Assembly (NCBI GenBank): GCA_051883555.1
Contig: JBJETY010000028.1
Span: 1-58,123, forward strand
Origin: CAG-917 sp051883555
GTDB taxonomy: Bacteria > Bacillota > Clostridia > Christensenellales > CAG-917
DNA length: 58,123 nucleotides
Direction: 5' to 3'
This document shows positions 24,036 through 33,270 of this stretch, one piece after another. The notes beneath the pieces were generated by a model. That model saw nothing but the letters and a program-made list of their open reading frames with translations, did no database searches and was not told the DNA's origin. Made by a program: the position numbers and the translations under genes. Each line of letters begins with the position of its first letter. The stretch's first letter is position 1.

Positions 24036-25697
24036 TTATGCGGTTTCGATTTTTGCAGCTTCCTGCAGGTTGAGAATTTCGATAGCTTCTTCACGAAGTT
24101 TGAATTTTTGGATTTTTCCGCTTGCAGTTACAGGGAAAGCGTCTACAAAACGTACGTATGAAGGAACTTTATGCTTTGCCATGTTAGATTTAATTAAGTC
24201 TTTGACTTCCTGTTCCGTCATCGTCTCGCCCTTTTTAAGTATAATAACCGCCATAATTTCTTCACCGTATTGCTGGCTAGGAACACCTATTACCTGAACG
24301 TCGGAAATTTTAGGACACGTATACAAAAACTCTTCGATTTCTTTTGGATAAATATTTTCGCCGCCGCGGATAATCATATCTTTCAATCTGCCGACAACCT
24401 TATAATATCCGTTTTCATCTACCGTGCAAAGGTCGCCCGAATGAAGCCAGCCGTCTTTGTCGATAGCCTGTGCCGTAGCTTCCGGCATTTTATAATATCC
24501 TCTCATTATATTATAGCCTCTTGCACAAAATTCACCGGGTTTATGAGGCGGTAACGTTTCGCCTGTATCAGGGTCGATGATTTTACATTCAACCCCCGGG
24601 AAGGCTTTTCCGACGGTTGATACACGGACTTCGATAGGGTCGTTCGTCGTCGTCATGGTACATCCCGGACTTGCTTCCGTCTGTCCGAAAACTATAACTA
24701 TATCTTTCATATTCATTTCGTCGATAACTTGTTGCATAACCTTTATAGGACACGGCGAACCTGCCATAATTCCCGTTCTGAGCGACGAAAAATCGTATTT
24801 CTTAAAATCAGGATGCTCGAGCATAGCAATAAACATTGTAGGTACGCCGTGAACTGCCGTACATTTTTCTTCGCTTATAGCCTGCATAACCTTTAACGGG
24901 CTGTACGGAAGCGGTACCATTCCCGTTCCGTGAGTGATTGACGCCATCATAGCAAGCACCATTCCAAAGCAATGGAAAAACGGAACACAGATGCAAAGTT
25001 TGTCGTTTTCGGTAAATCCCATACCGTCGCCTATACATTTGCCGTTGTTTATAATGTTAAAATGGGTAAGCATAACGCCTTTAGGGAAACCCGTTGTTCC
25101 CGACGTATACTGAATATTTATAACGTCTTGCGGATTGAGCGTTGCAATTCTCTCTCTGTATTCTTCATCGGAAACTTTTGAAGCCATTTTCTTAATTTCG
25201 GAAAAAGTCATAAATCCGTTAGGCGTTTCATTAACGTCGGCATAAATTATACGTTCGATAAACGGCATCGCTTTTGAACTTACGATTCCGTCCTTGCTGC
25301 TTGGAAGTTCAGGGAAAAGTTCTTCAACGATTTTTACGTAATCTACGTCTTTAGTTCCGTGCATCATGACTAAAAACTTTGAATCGGATTGATTGAGAAG
25401 ATATTCAAGCTCGAATATCTTGTAGTTTGTGTTGACGGTAACCGAAATTGCTCCGATTTTTGCCGTTGCGAAAAACGTAAGCATCCATTCCGACGTATTT
25501 TTGGCCCATATGGCAACCTTATCGCCTTTCTTTATTCCGAGAGCCATAAAGCCCTTGGCATATTCGTCTGTTTCTTTATCGAATTCCGCCCACGTTTTTT
25601 CATATCCTTCGAGCGGAAATTTGCAAGCTAAATTGTTCGGATAAGTATTTGCTAATCCGTTTATTACCTCACCTAAAGTTTTATCTATAAATTCCAT
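24036..25697 (-). CDS. AMP-dependent acyl-CoA synthetase/ligase
   Basis: 553-residue ANL-superfamily enzyme that activates a carboxylic acid as acyl-AMP and transfers it to CoA. The P-loop is YTSGTTGFPKGVMLTH. The adenylate motif is FGQTEASPGC. The hinge region is HSGDLCTVDENGYYKVVGRLKDMIIRGGENIYPKEIEE. The catalytic lysine is in TASGKIQKFKLRE near the C-terminus. It most resembles the fatty-acid or 2-methylacyl group (YngI/FadK-like). The true acid is unknown. The gene lies between a pseudouridine synthase and a TIM-barrel enzyme in one apparent operon. GGAG precedes the ATG. Confidence 0.94.
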   Translation of the reverse strand: MEFIDKTLGEVINGLANTYPNNLACKFPLEGYEKTWAEFDKETDEYAKGFMALGIKKGDKVAIWAKNTSEWMLTFFATAKIGAISVTVNTNYKIFELEYLLNQSDSKFLVMMHGTKDVDYVKIVEELFPELPSSKDGIVSSKAMPFIERIIYADVNETPNGFMTFSEIKKMASKVSDEEYRERIATLNPQDVINIQYTSGTTGFPKGVMLTHFNIINNGKCIGDGMGFTENDKLCICVPFFHCFGMVLAMMASITHGTGMVPLPYSPLKVMQAISEEKCTAVHGVPTMFIAMLEHPDFKKYDFSSLRTGIMAGSPCPIKVMQQVIDEMNMKDIVIVFGQTEASPGCTMTTTNDPIEVRVSTVGKAFPGVECKIIDPDTGETLPPHKPGEFCARGYNIMRGYYKMPEATAQAIDKDGWLHSGDLCTVDENGYYKVVGRLKDMIIRGGENIYPKEIEEFLYTCPKISDVQVIGVPSQQYGEEIMAVIILKKGETMTEQEVKDLIKSNMAKHKVPSYVRFVDAFPVTASGKIQKFKLREEAIEILNLQEAAKIETA

Positions 25698-25707
25698 AGT
25701 ATCTCCA

Positions 25708-26427
25708 TTAATCGTAAATATTGTTGTTTTTTACAGTAAGTCTTAAATATTGCTCCAAATTAAACAAATTCCATAGCGGCTCGGTTTCGGGTGGGTAAAC
25801 CCTGAAAACCATTCTGTTTCCGCTGATAGGGTGATTAAATCTTAGTTCAACTGCCCAAAGGCATAGCGGTACTTTAAGACCTTTACCGTAACGCGCGTCG
25901 CCGACAATAGGCGTGCCCAATCCTGCCATCTGAACTCTTATCTGATGTCCTCTGCCCGTAACGAGATTAACTGCAACAAGACTGCAATTTGATTTTGTAT
26001 CCAACACTTTATAGTCCAATTCCGCATATTTTGCACCTTCCGTCAAAGCAGGAACGATTTCAGTATTGTTCGTTTTAGGATTTTTCTTTAAATAATTGAT
26101 AACCTTTTTCTGTCTGTCTTTTGGCAAACCATCAACTATAGCGAAATATTTCTTTTCGACTTCTCCGTTAACGATTGCCTCTGATAGTCGTTTAGCAGCC
26201 TTAGAAGTTTTGGCAAACACCATAACGCCGCCCGTAGGACGGTCAAGACGATGAACGAGCCCCACAAAGGCATCGCCCGGTTTATTGTATTTTTCAATTA
26301 AATACTGCTTCAATATCGTCAACATATCTTCATCGCCCGATTCGTCTTTCTGCACGGGAACCATAGGCGGTTTTGTAACCACCAAAATATGATTATCTTC
26401 AAACAGTATTTTTATGTCTTCTCTCAT
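25708..26427 (-). CDS. RluA-family pseudouridine synthase
   Basis: Isomerises uridine to pseudouridine in rRNA or tRNA. 239 residues without the N-terminal S4 domain. The catalytic Asp lies in VHRLDRPTGGVMVFAKTSKAA, and the second family block is TGRGHQIRVQMAGLGTPIVGD. The target site cannot be assigned. The stop lies 10 nt before the acyl-CoA synthetase start, so co-transcription is likely. TTGGAG precedes the ATG. Confidence 0.94.
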   Translation of the reverse strand: MREDIKILFEDNHILVVTKPPMVPVQKDESGDEDMLTILKQYLIEKYNKPGDAFVGLVHRLDRPTGGVMVFAKTSKAAKRLSEAIVNGEVEKKYFAIVDGLPKDRQKKVINYLKKNPKTNNTEIVPALTEGAKYAELDYKVLDTKSNCSLVAVNLVTGRGHQIRVQMAGLGTPIVGDARYGKGLKVPLCLWAVELRFNHPISGNRMVFRVYPPETEPLWNLFNLEQYLRLTVKNNNIYD

Positions 26428-26746
26428 AGTGTCTCCAAATTTCTGCCGATACGCATTTAAAAACTGATACGTTTTTAAACTTATACTTTTAAACTTATAC
26501 TATATAACTTTAATTTAAATTCTTATATCAAATTTTAATTCCGCATAATAAATCTGATTTTAATTCCGTATAATATTTTTATTTAACTGAATATTTTTAT
26601 TAGCAAATAATATTCGATAAAATTTAACTGCTCATTGCTTAGTCTAACCTTTTGCAAACATACCTTTCGCAAACATATTCTTTTTCGGTCATAATAAGCC
26701 GAGTCCGAACGACCGTCGCGAACCGAATTAAGCGTGTTTTTTAAAC
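26428..26746. other. Intergenic region upstream of the pseudouridine synthase
   Basis: No gene seen. Two near-copies of TTTTAATTCCGYATAATA occur around 26533-26575, and AGTATAAGTTTAAAA-type repeats are near 26470-26505. A minus-strand promoter for the pseudouridine synthase should be here, but I cannot choose one with confidence. No clear terminator follows the methyltransferase gene. Confidence 0.5.
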
Positions 26747-27613
26747 TCAATGCAAACTCTTAAACGTTGCAAAAGCCGTGCAACCTTGCGGCAGAACTAA
26801 GCCTTCCAACGTTGGCAGACCTATTTCGTCCGCTTCGATTTCCGCCGATGCAGGCAACGCAAGTTTAAGTATGTTTTTCATAACCGTTGGCTGAAGTCCC
26901 GTTGTATAAGAATTTAAGCAAACAAACAATGGATTATCGCTAAGCAATTTTGCAATAAGGTCTACAAGGTCGGAAATACCTTCCTCGATTTTCCACTTTT
27001 CTCCGTTTGGACCTCTTCCGAAACTCGGGGGATCCAAGATAATTGCGTCGTATCGTCTGCCACGTTTCAATTCTCTTGCACAAAATTTAAAACAGTCGTC
27101 GATTATGTATCTGACAGCGGACTTTTCAAGCCCCGACAATCTGACGTTTTCTCCGCATCTCTCTACCATTGCCTTTGCGGAATCAACGTGACAAACGCTT
27201 GCTCCCGCACTAAGGCAAGCAACGGTTGCCGCTCCCGTATATCCGAACAGATTCAAAACGCTGACAGGGCGTTTCGCATTCTTAATTAAGTCTATCATTC
27301 TTGCCCAGTTTACAGCCTGTTCGGGAAAAAGCCCCGTATGCTTAAACCCCATAAGTTTAAGTTTGAATTTCAGATTTCTCCATCCAATGAAAAACTCTTC
27401 GGGAACGCCCTTTTTATATTCCCATACGCCACCGCCCGTAGAGTGTCGGGCATAAATTGCGTTTATGCCCTCATAGCTTCTGAGCGGTTTAATCGGTTTC
27501 CATATAACCTGCGGATCGGGTCTTAAAAGTTTGAGATTGCCCCACCTTTCAAGTTTTTCGCCGTCTCCCGTGGCTATAACCTCAAAATCTGTCCATTCAT
27601 CGTTATATATCAT
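26747..27613 (-). CDS. Class I SAM-dependent RNA methyltransferase (RlmI/RlmK-like)
   Basis: 288 residues. The RNA methyltransferase Rossmann fold shows LNLFGYTGAATVACLSAGA (SAM loop), HVDSAKAMVERCGENVRLSGL and the catalytic ILDPPSFGRGPNGEKWKIEE. It resembles the C-terminal catalytic part of RlmI (23S rRNA m5C) but lacks the N-terminal PUA domain, so the base and atom methylated are uncertain. The ATG overlaps the ileS stop by 4 nt (ATGA), so it is coupled to ileS. Confidence 0.9.
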   Translation of the reverse strand: MIYNDEWTDFEVIATGDGEKLERWGNLKLLRPDPQVIWKPIKPLRSYEGINAIYARHSTGGGVWEYKKGVPEEFFIGWRNLKFKLKLMGFKHTGLFPEQAVNWARMIDLIKNAKRPVSVLNLFGYTGAATVACLSAGASVCHVDSAKAMVERCGENVRLSGLEKSAVRYIIDDCFKFCARELKRGRRYDAIILDPPSFGRGPNGEKWKIEEGISDLVDLIAKLLSDNPLFVCLNSYTTGLQPTVMKNILKLALPASAEIEADEIGLPTLEGLVLPQGCTAFATFKSLH

Positions 27614-30600
27614 ATCTTTTCAACCGAAAGCGTAACCTTATTTCCGTTTACGTCCCATTCTTTTACGTAACCGACAAGTTTCTCGTCTGCGCTCTCACCC
27701 AATACGTCTTTTAAATAAGCCTTTTCGTCAAGAACTTTTTTAGCAAGTCCTTCGGCGCTGTATCCAACCTTAATATGGTCAACAACTTCAAAACCTGCTT
27801 CTTTACGCATTGTCTGAATTTTTGAAACTATTTCTCTTAAAATTCCTTCTTCGATAAGCTCAGGAGTAAGTTCGGTATCGAGAACGACGGTAATTTCGCC
27901 GTCCGTTTCGGAAGCAAAACCTTCTTTATTCGTAACCGATATCAAAAGGTCGCTTTCAGAAAATTCAACTTCTTCGCCGCCTAACTTCGTTTTGAAAACT
28001 CCGCCGTTTTTAACTTTGTTAACAACGTCTTTTGCGTCGCAAGTCGCTAAAAACTCTCTTATCTGATTTAACAATTTTCCGTATTTAGGTCCAAGCGTTT
28101 TAAGTTGCGGTTTCAATTCATAGCAAATGAAATCGCTGCTCGTATCGCTTATAACGCAGTCTTTAACGTTTAATTCGTCTTCAATCAAGCCTTTCAACTC
28201 GTCGGATAAATTCTTGTGTCCGTTGTACATCAATTTCGAAAGAGGTTGACGGTTTTTGATGTTCGACTTGCTTCTTGCCGCTCTTCCGAGGAAAACGACT
28301 TTCAAAACGTCTTCCATACCGTCTTCGAGTTCTTTATCGATATATTTTTCATCTGCTGTCGGATAACTGCAAAGATGCACGCTTAAAGGAGCGTCCTCTC
28401 TGAAAGTTCTGACAAGATTCTGATAAATCGATTCAGCCATAAACGGAGTATAAGGAGCAATGACAAGCGAAAGCGTGCTAAGCACCGTGTAAAGCGTCAT
28501 GTAAGCGGCTTTCTTGTCTTCCGTCATTTCGCTTCCCCAATAACGTTCACGGCAACGACGCACGTACCAGTTGGACAAGCCGTCGACGAATTCGCCTATT
28601 TCTCTTGCGGTTTCCGTAATTTTATATTCGTTGAGTCCTTCGTCGACAAACTTAATCAAAGAATTAAGTTTTGACAAAATCCACTTATCCATAACGGAAA
28701 GCTTGACTTTGTTTATATCATATTCTTTCGGATTGAATTTATCTATCTCCGCATACAAAACGAAGAAAGCGTACGTATTCCAAAGAGTTCCCAAAAATTT
28801 TCTCTGTCCTTCGGAAACAGCTTCCGGATAGAATCTGGACGGAAGCCACGGCGCACTCGACGTATAGAAATGCCAACGGGTTGCGTCTGCACCTTGATTG
28901 TCGAGAACCGTCCAAGGGTCTACGACGTTTCCTTTATGCTTGGACATTTTTATTCCGTCTTTATCGTTGACGTGTCCTAAAACGATACAGTTTTTAAACG
29001 GACTACGACCGAAAGCGATGGTTGAAACGGCAAGCAACGTATAGAACCAACCTCTGGTCTGGTCAACCGCTTCGCTGATAAAATCGGCAGGATAGAATTT
29101 TTCAAACTTTTCTTTGTTTTCAAAAGGATAATGCCATTGAGCAAAAGGCATTGAACCGCTGTCAAGCCAGCAGTCGCAAACTTCCGGCGTTCTTTCCATT
29201 TTTCCGCCGCATTCGCAATCCCACGTTACCTTATCGATATACGGACGGTGAAGTTCAATATCTTCTTTAAGTCCGCTGAGCTTTTTAAGCTCTTCTCTGC
29301 TTCCTATAACGTGCACCTTTCCGCATTTGTTACATACCCAGATAGGCAACGGAGTGCCCCAATATCTTTCTCGGGAAATACCCCAATCGATTACGTTTTC
29401 AAGGAAATTACCCATTCTGCCCGTACCGATTGTAGGAGGCATCCAGTTTACGGAAGCGTTCGATTTCAAAAGTTCGTCGCGAACGGCAGTCATCTTTATA
29501 AACCAACTCGAACGAGCATAATAAAGAAGCGGCGTATCGCATCTCCAGCAATACGGATAGCTGTGAGTGAACATAAGTTCTTTAAAAAGTAAACCGCGAT
29601 TTTTAAGGTCTTCTATAACAAGTTTGTCGCCGTCTTTAGCAAACAAACCTTCGAGTTCTCCGGTGCCTTTCACAAAGCGACCGCGCTCGTCGACCATCTG
29701 TACAAACGGCAATTTATAGTTTCTTCCGACGTTTGCGTCGTCTTCGCCGAATGCCGGAGCGATATGAACGATACCCGAACCGTCGGTCAAAGTTACGTAA
29801 CCGTCGCACGTAACGTAATATGCTTCGTTTTCTTTTACGTCTGCAAAATCAAAAAGCGGTAAATATTTTTCGCCTTCATATTCCTTGCCCTTTTTCGTTT
29901 CGATTTTTTCATATTCATCGAAAAGGCTGTCTATCAATGCGTCGGCTAAAATATAGAATTCGTCGCCGACTTTAATTTTTGTATAGTCTTCGGCAGGATT
30001 CATACACAAAGCGACGTTAGACGGCAAGGTCCATGGAGTTGTAGTCCAGGCAAGGAAGAAAGTGTTTTTGTCTTTTACCGTTCTGAATTTGACAAAAATA
30101 GATTTTTCTTCAACATCTTTATAGCCTTGTGCAACTTCGTGGCTTGAAAGCGCCGTTCCGCAACGCGGGCAATACGGCACGATTTTATGCCCCTTATAAA
30201 GCAATCCTTTTTCGTGTACTTGCTTTAAAAACCACCAGATTGATTCGATATAATTATCGTCGTAGGTTACGTACGGGTCTTCCATATCCACCCAATAACC
30301 TATTCTATCCGACATCTTTTCCCATTCGGACTTATATTTAAATACCGATTCTTTACACTTTTTGATAAACGGTTCGATTCCGTATTTTTCTATTTCAGGT
30401 TTACCGTCAATACCGAGCGACTTTTCAACTTCGAGTTCGACGGGAAGTCCGTGCGTATCCCAACCTGCTTTACGTAGCACGTCATAGCCTTTCATGGATT
30501 TAAAGCGCGGAATGATATCTTTCATAACACGGGTAAGAATATGACCGATATGCGGCTTTCCGTTAGCGGTCGGAGGGCCGTCGTAAAAAGTAAACGGTTC

Positions 30601-30714
30601 TTTACCCTTATTCATTTCAACGCTTTTCTCGAATATCTGATTTTCCTTCCAGAATTCAAGAATTTCTTTTTCTCTTTTTGTAAAGTCCAGATTCGTGTCA
30701 ACAGGTTTGTACAT
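27610..30714 (-). CDS. ileS: Isoleucine--tRNA ligase (long, IleS2-like type)
   Basis: Charges tRNA-Ile. 1034 residues from ATG 30714, which has GAGGAAT at good distance. A TTG five codons earlier overlaps the Shine-Dalgarno. Class I signatures are PHIGH (residues 54-58) and KMSKHKG. Four-cysteine groups are visible at CPRCGTALSS and CNKCGKV...CECGG. The WDTHGLPVELEVEKSLG start and the 1030-residue length fit the eukaryote-like type 2 branch, which in other bacteria is associated with low mupirocin sensitivity; that trait is not tested here. No T-box leader is visible in the 190-nt upstream region. Confidence 0.97.
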   Translation of the reverse strand: MYKPVDTNLDFTKREKEILEFWKENQIFEKSVEMNKGKEPFTFYDGPPTANGKPHIGHILTRVMKDIIPRFKSMKGYDVLRKAGWDTHGLPVELEVEKSLGIDGKPEIEKYGIEPFIKKCKESVFKYKSEWEKMSDRIGYWVDMEDPYVTYDDNYIESIWWFLKQVHEKGLLYKGHKIVPYCPRCGTALSSHEVAQGYKDVEEKSIFVKFRTVKDKNTFFLAWTTTPWTLPSNVALCMNPAEDYTKIKVGDEFYILADALIDSLFDEYEKIETKKGKEYEGEKYLPLFDFADVKENEAYYVTCDGYVTLTDGSGIVHIAPAFGEDDANVGRNYKLPFVQMVDERGRFVKGTGELEGLFAKDGDKLVIEDLKNRGLLFKELMFTHSYPYCWRCDTPLLYYARSSWFIKMTAVRDELLKSNASVNWMPPTIGTGRMGNFLENVIDWGISRERYWGTPLPIWVCNKCGKVHVIGSREELKKLSGLKEDIELHRPYIDKVTWDCECGGKMERTPEVCDCWLDSGSMPFAQWHYPFENKEKFEKFYPADFISEAVDQTRGWFYTLLAVSTIAFGRSPFKNCIVLGHVNDKDGIKMSKHKGNVVDPWTVLDNQGADATRWHFYTSSAPWLPSRFYPEAVSEGQRKFLGTLWNTYAFFVLYAEIDKFNPKEYDINKVKLSVMDKWILSKLNSLIKFVDEGLNEYKITETAREIGEFVDGLSNWYVRRCRERYWGSEMTEDKKAAYMTLYTVLSTLSLVIAPYTPFMAESIYQNLVRTFREDAPLSVHLCSYPTADEKYIDKELEDGMEDVLKVVFLGRAARSKSNIKNRQPLSKLMYNGHKNLSDELKGLIEDELNVKDCVISDTSSDFICYELKPQLKTLGPKYGKLLNQIREFLATCDAKDVVNKVKNGGVFKTKLGGEEVEFSESDLLISVTNKEGFASETDGEITVVLDTELTPELIEEGILREIVSKIQTMRKEAGFEVVDHIKVGYSAEGLAKKVLDEKAYLKDVLGESADEKLVGYVKEWDVNGNKVTLSVEKI

Positions 30715-30870
30715 ATTTTTATTCCTCAATTAAAATACTATTATAACGATAATTCGCCATATTATTGTTATTTATTATAATTTCAGTAATGCAAAAAAGT
30801 CAAATAAATGAGCATAATTGATTGTATAATAAATAATCATCGACGCAAAAAACAACTGCAAAAATGATAA

Positions 30871-30898
30871 TTGACATATATGGCAAAAAGATTATAAT
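30871..30898 (+). promoter_or_regulatory. ABC exporter promoter
   Basis: TTGACA (30871-30876), 16-nt spacer and TATAAT (30893-30898). The AGAGGT ribosome binding site and ATG follow within 20 nt. Confidence 0.8.
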
Positions 30899-30916
30899 TA
30901 AAGCCAGAGGTAAATT

Positions 30917-31927
30917 ATGGAAGATATTAAACAGGATTTTGAATTTGACTTTTTAAACGAAGAAATTAAATCCTCATCGGAAAACGAAAATAACAAAGAG
31001 TCCGACGCTCTCTCCTCCCGTCCGTACGTTATAAAAACCGATAACTTGATTAAGATTTACAAAAACAAAGCGGCGGTTGACAACGTAAGCATTTCGGTCA
31101 GACAAGGAGATATCTACGGCCTTATAGGAAAAAACGGCGCAGGCAAAACGACGATGTTTAAAATCATTTTAGGGCTTGCCAAACCCGACGGCGGAAATCT
31201 CGCCTTGTTCGGAGAAGACGGCAATCTTCCTGCCGGCAGAAAAAAAATAGGATATCTCATCGAATACCCTGCATTTTCGGCTAAGCTCACGGCTTTCGAA
31301 AACTTAAAATATATGGCTTTGCAAAAAGGTTGCTATGACGAAAAACAAATTTACGAGTTAATCGACCTTGTAGGTTTAGGAAACGAAAGCAGAAAAAGAT
31401 TTTCCGAATATTCGCTCGGAATGAAACAGCGACTCGGCATAGCGTTCGCGCTTATAGGCTCACCCGAACTTTTAGTATTGGACGAACCTGTAAACGGTCT
31501 CGACCCGGAAGCTATACAAGCCGTCAGAAATTTACTGCTTAAACTTAATAAAGAAAGAAACATGACCATCGTTATTTCAAGCCACTTGATTTCCGAACTT
31601 TCAAAAGTCGCTACCTGCTACGGTGTTATGGCAAACGGCAAACTGGTAAAAGAACTCAACGAAACCGAACTTAACGAAACCGTCCGACCGTATATTAAAC
31701 TTATCGTCGACGACGCCGCAAAAGCCGTCGGATTGCTCAAAAATATGGGTGCGGAAAAAATCAAACTTGCACAAAACGGAACTATTTACTGCTTCGATTT
31801 GTTAAACAAGCTGCCCGCAATCAGCAAAACGCTTGCCGAAAACGAAGTGGTTATCTTCTCGATTTCCTTCGTTGAAGGCGACATCGAAAACTATTTTATT
31901 TCTCTACTGGGAGGCGACAAGCAATGA
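30917..31927 (+). CDS. ABC transporter ATP-binding protein (bacitracin-exporter type)
   Basis: 336 residues. Walker A GKNGAGKT is at 71-78, the signature YSLGMKQRLG is near 165-175, Walker B LLVLDEPVNGLDPE follows, and the switch histidine is in SSHLISEL. An acidic 35-residue N-terminal extension (rich in Glu, Asp, Asn, Ser) precedes the domain and is unusual for this family. The C-terminal ~90 residues form the accessory domain of BcrA-like subunits. The stop overlaps the permease start (ATGA). The exported substrate is unknown. Confidence 0.95.
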   Translation: MEDIKQDFEFDFLNEEIKSSSENENNKESDALSSRPYVIKTDNLIKIYKNKAAVDNVSISVRQGDIYGLIGKNGAGKTTMFKIILGLAKPDGGNLALFGEDGNLPAGRKKIGYLIEYPAFSAKLTAFENLKYMALQKGCYDEKQIYELIDLVGLGNESRKRFSEYSLGMKQRLGIAFALIGSPELLVLDEPVNGLDPEAIQAVRNLLLKLNKERNMTIVISSHLISELSKVATCYGVMANGKLVKELNETELNETVRPYIKLIVDDAAKAVGLLKNMGAEKIKLAQNGTIYCFDLLNKLPAISKTLAENEVVIFSISFVEGDIENYFISLLGGDKQ

Positions 31928-32724
31928 AAAACCTGTTAAAAGCCGAACTTTACAGAGCAAAATTTTTCAAATCGATTTGGATTGGTCTTATAGTTGTATT
32001 TTGTCTCACTTTAATAAACGTACTCGTCGCACGCGCTTTGAACGTTTCGGTGGGAGATAGCGACGACGCAATGTTGTTTGAACTTATGGGACTTTCATAT
32101 TCGGGCAAAAGCGTAATAATAGGCAACGTTGCGGCAACCGATACCACTTTCCTTTTAGGTATAATTATAAGCCTTATCGTAGGCGGCTCTTTTAAAAACG
32201 GAGCTATAAGAAATGCCGCTATATGCGGAACAAAAAGAATAAACGTTTTCTTCACGTACTTTATCGAAGCCGTGGCGCTCACCTTAATTTACGTTTTGGC
32301 AAATTATATTTTCTCAGGCGTATTGAGCGTTATGATAGGCTATGGCGTGACGTTTACCGCTAAGGAATTCGGAATATTGATCGGAAGAATGGCATTGCAA
32401 TTCTTATCGCTGCTTGCCTATTCTTCGGTATTCATCATGATTTCGCTTTTAATCAGAAAGAGCGGCGGAGCGATAGGAGTTTCAATAGGTTTTTATATCG
32501 TTGAAAATCTCGCTATTTCGGCAATCGTAATAGCCGCTTCGGTTGCAGGCAAAGAGAGCCTTACAAAACTCGCAAATGCGTTTTTAAGCGTATGTCTCTC
32601 TTCAACGGGAACAGTTTCGGCACTAAGCACGGAAACCATATTGCTTTGCACTTTCGTTCCGTTGGCATGGATAATCGTTTCGTCTATTATTTCGATTTTA
32701 ACTTTTGAAAAACGCGACTTATAA
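31924..32724 (+). CDS. ABC-2 type permease
   Basis: 266 residues with about six hydrophobic segments, starting MKNLLKAELYRAKFFKSIWIGL, a typical ABC-2 permease amphipathic start. A conserved-type segment SFKNGAIRNAAICGTKRINVF follows helix two. It is translationally coupled to the ATP-binding subunit, so together they form a small exporter or resistance pump. No sensor kinase or regulator lies next to it. Confidence 0.9.
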   Translation: MKNLLKAELYRAKFFKSIWIGLIVVFCLTLINVLVARALNVSVGDSDDAMLFELMGLSYSGKSVIIGNVAATDTTFLLGIIISLIVGGSFKNGAIRNAAICGTKRINVFFTYFIEAVALTLIYVLANYIFSGVLSVMIGYGVTFTAKEFGILIGRMALQFLSLLAYSSVFIMISLLIRKSGGAIGVSIGFYIVENLAISAIVIAASVAGKESLTKLANAFLSVCLSSTGTVSALSTETILLCTFVPLAWIIVSSIISILTFEKRDL

Positions 32725-32869
32725 CGATTTAAAAACAGCCGCGTTTAAACAAAGCGGTTAAAATATATAATTAAACGTTTAAAGCCAACCGACAAAAATT
32801 TGTTTAACGCACAATACGACTATGAAAAATGCGTTTTACAAACGACTTCTAGAAACGGTTTTAAAGATA

Positions 32870-32897
32870 AAAAGCATACGACAGTATGCTTTTTTTG
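32870..32897 (+). terminator. Terminator of the ABC exporter operon
   Basis: AAAAGCATAC (32870-32879) and GTATGCTTTT (32884-32893) form a 10-bp stem with a GACA loop and a long T-run. Confidence 0.9.
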
Positions 32898-32931
32898 CGG
32901 TTAAAAGCAAAAAAAGCGACAAAAAAAGTGC

Positions 32932-32960
32932 TTGCTATAAACAGTAAATTATGCTAATAT
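32932..32960 (+). promoter_or_regulatory. SRP RNA promoter
   Basis: TTGCTA (32932-32937), 17-nt spacer, TAATAT (32955-32960). The RNA 5' end GCCGTGC begins 7 nt later. Confidence 0.75.
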
Positions 32961-32966
32961 TATATA

Positions 32967-33237
32967 GCCGTGCTAGACGGGGAGCTAGCGGTGCCCTGTA
33001 AACCGCAATCCGCTACAGCGGTGTTGAATGTCGATTGAGGTGCAAGCTATGGGAGGCTGCACCGTGCAAGGGGTGTTGATAGCAAGGTCTTGTGCAACGT
33101 TATGCTGTGAACCGTGTCAGAGCTTGACCGCAGCAGCACTAAGCAGATTTTAGCGTGTGCCACAAGGAAGCTTTGAAGGAGCTACCTACACGGTTACCGC
33201 TTCGGTAGTTGGTATCGAGAGAGGCTGCACGGTAAAA
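32967..33237 (+). ncRNA. ffs: Signal recognition particle RNA, large bacterial type
   Basis: About 270 nt, similar to the Bacillus small cytoplasmic RNA. The 5' GCCGTGC pairs with GCACGGT at the 3' end. The Alu domain block CTAGACGGGGAG...AGCGGTGCCCTGTA...CGCAATCCGCTA is clear, as are GTGTTGAT, GGTCTTGTGCAACG and GTGAACCGTGTCAG...AGCAGCACTAAG of the Ffh-binding domain. The Ffh-binding apex reads AGCTTGACCGC instead of the usual GTCCGGAAGGA, so the GGAA tetraloop is missing. A promoter and a terminator flank the RNA. Confidence 0.95.
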
Positions 33238-33270
33238 CAAAAGGCATCTTATCGGATGCCTTTTGTTTTG
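33238..33270 (+). terminator. SRP RNA terminator
   Basis: CAAAAGGCATC (33238-33248) pairs with GATGCCTTTTG (33255-33265) and is followed by T-rich sequence. Confidence 0.9.

Noticed and set aside
30715..30870. T-box riboswitch upstream of ileS
   Set aside because: The leader is under 160 nt, with no specifier stem, T-box core (TGGNACCGCG) or terminator visible.
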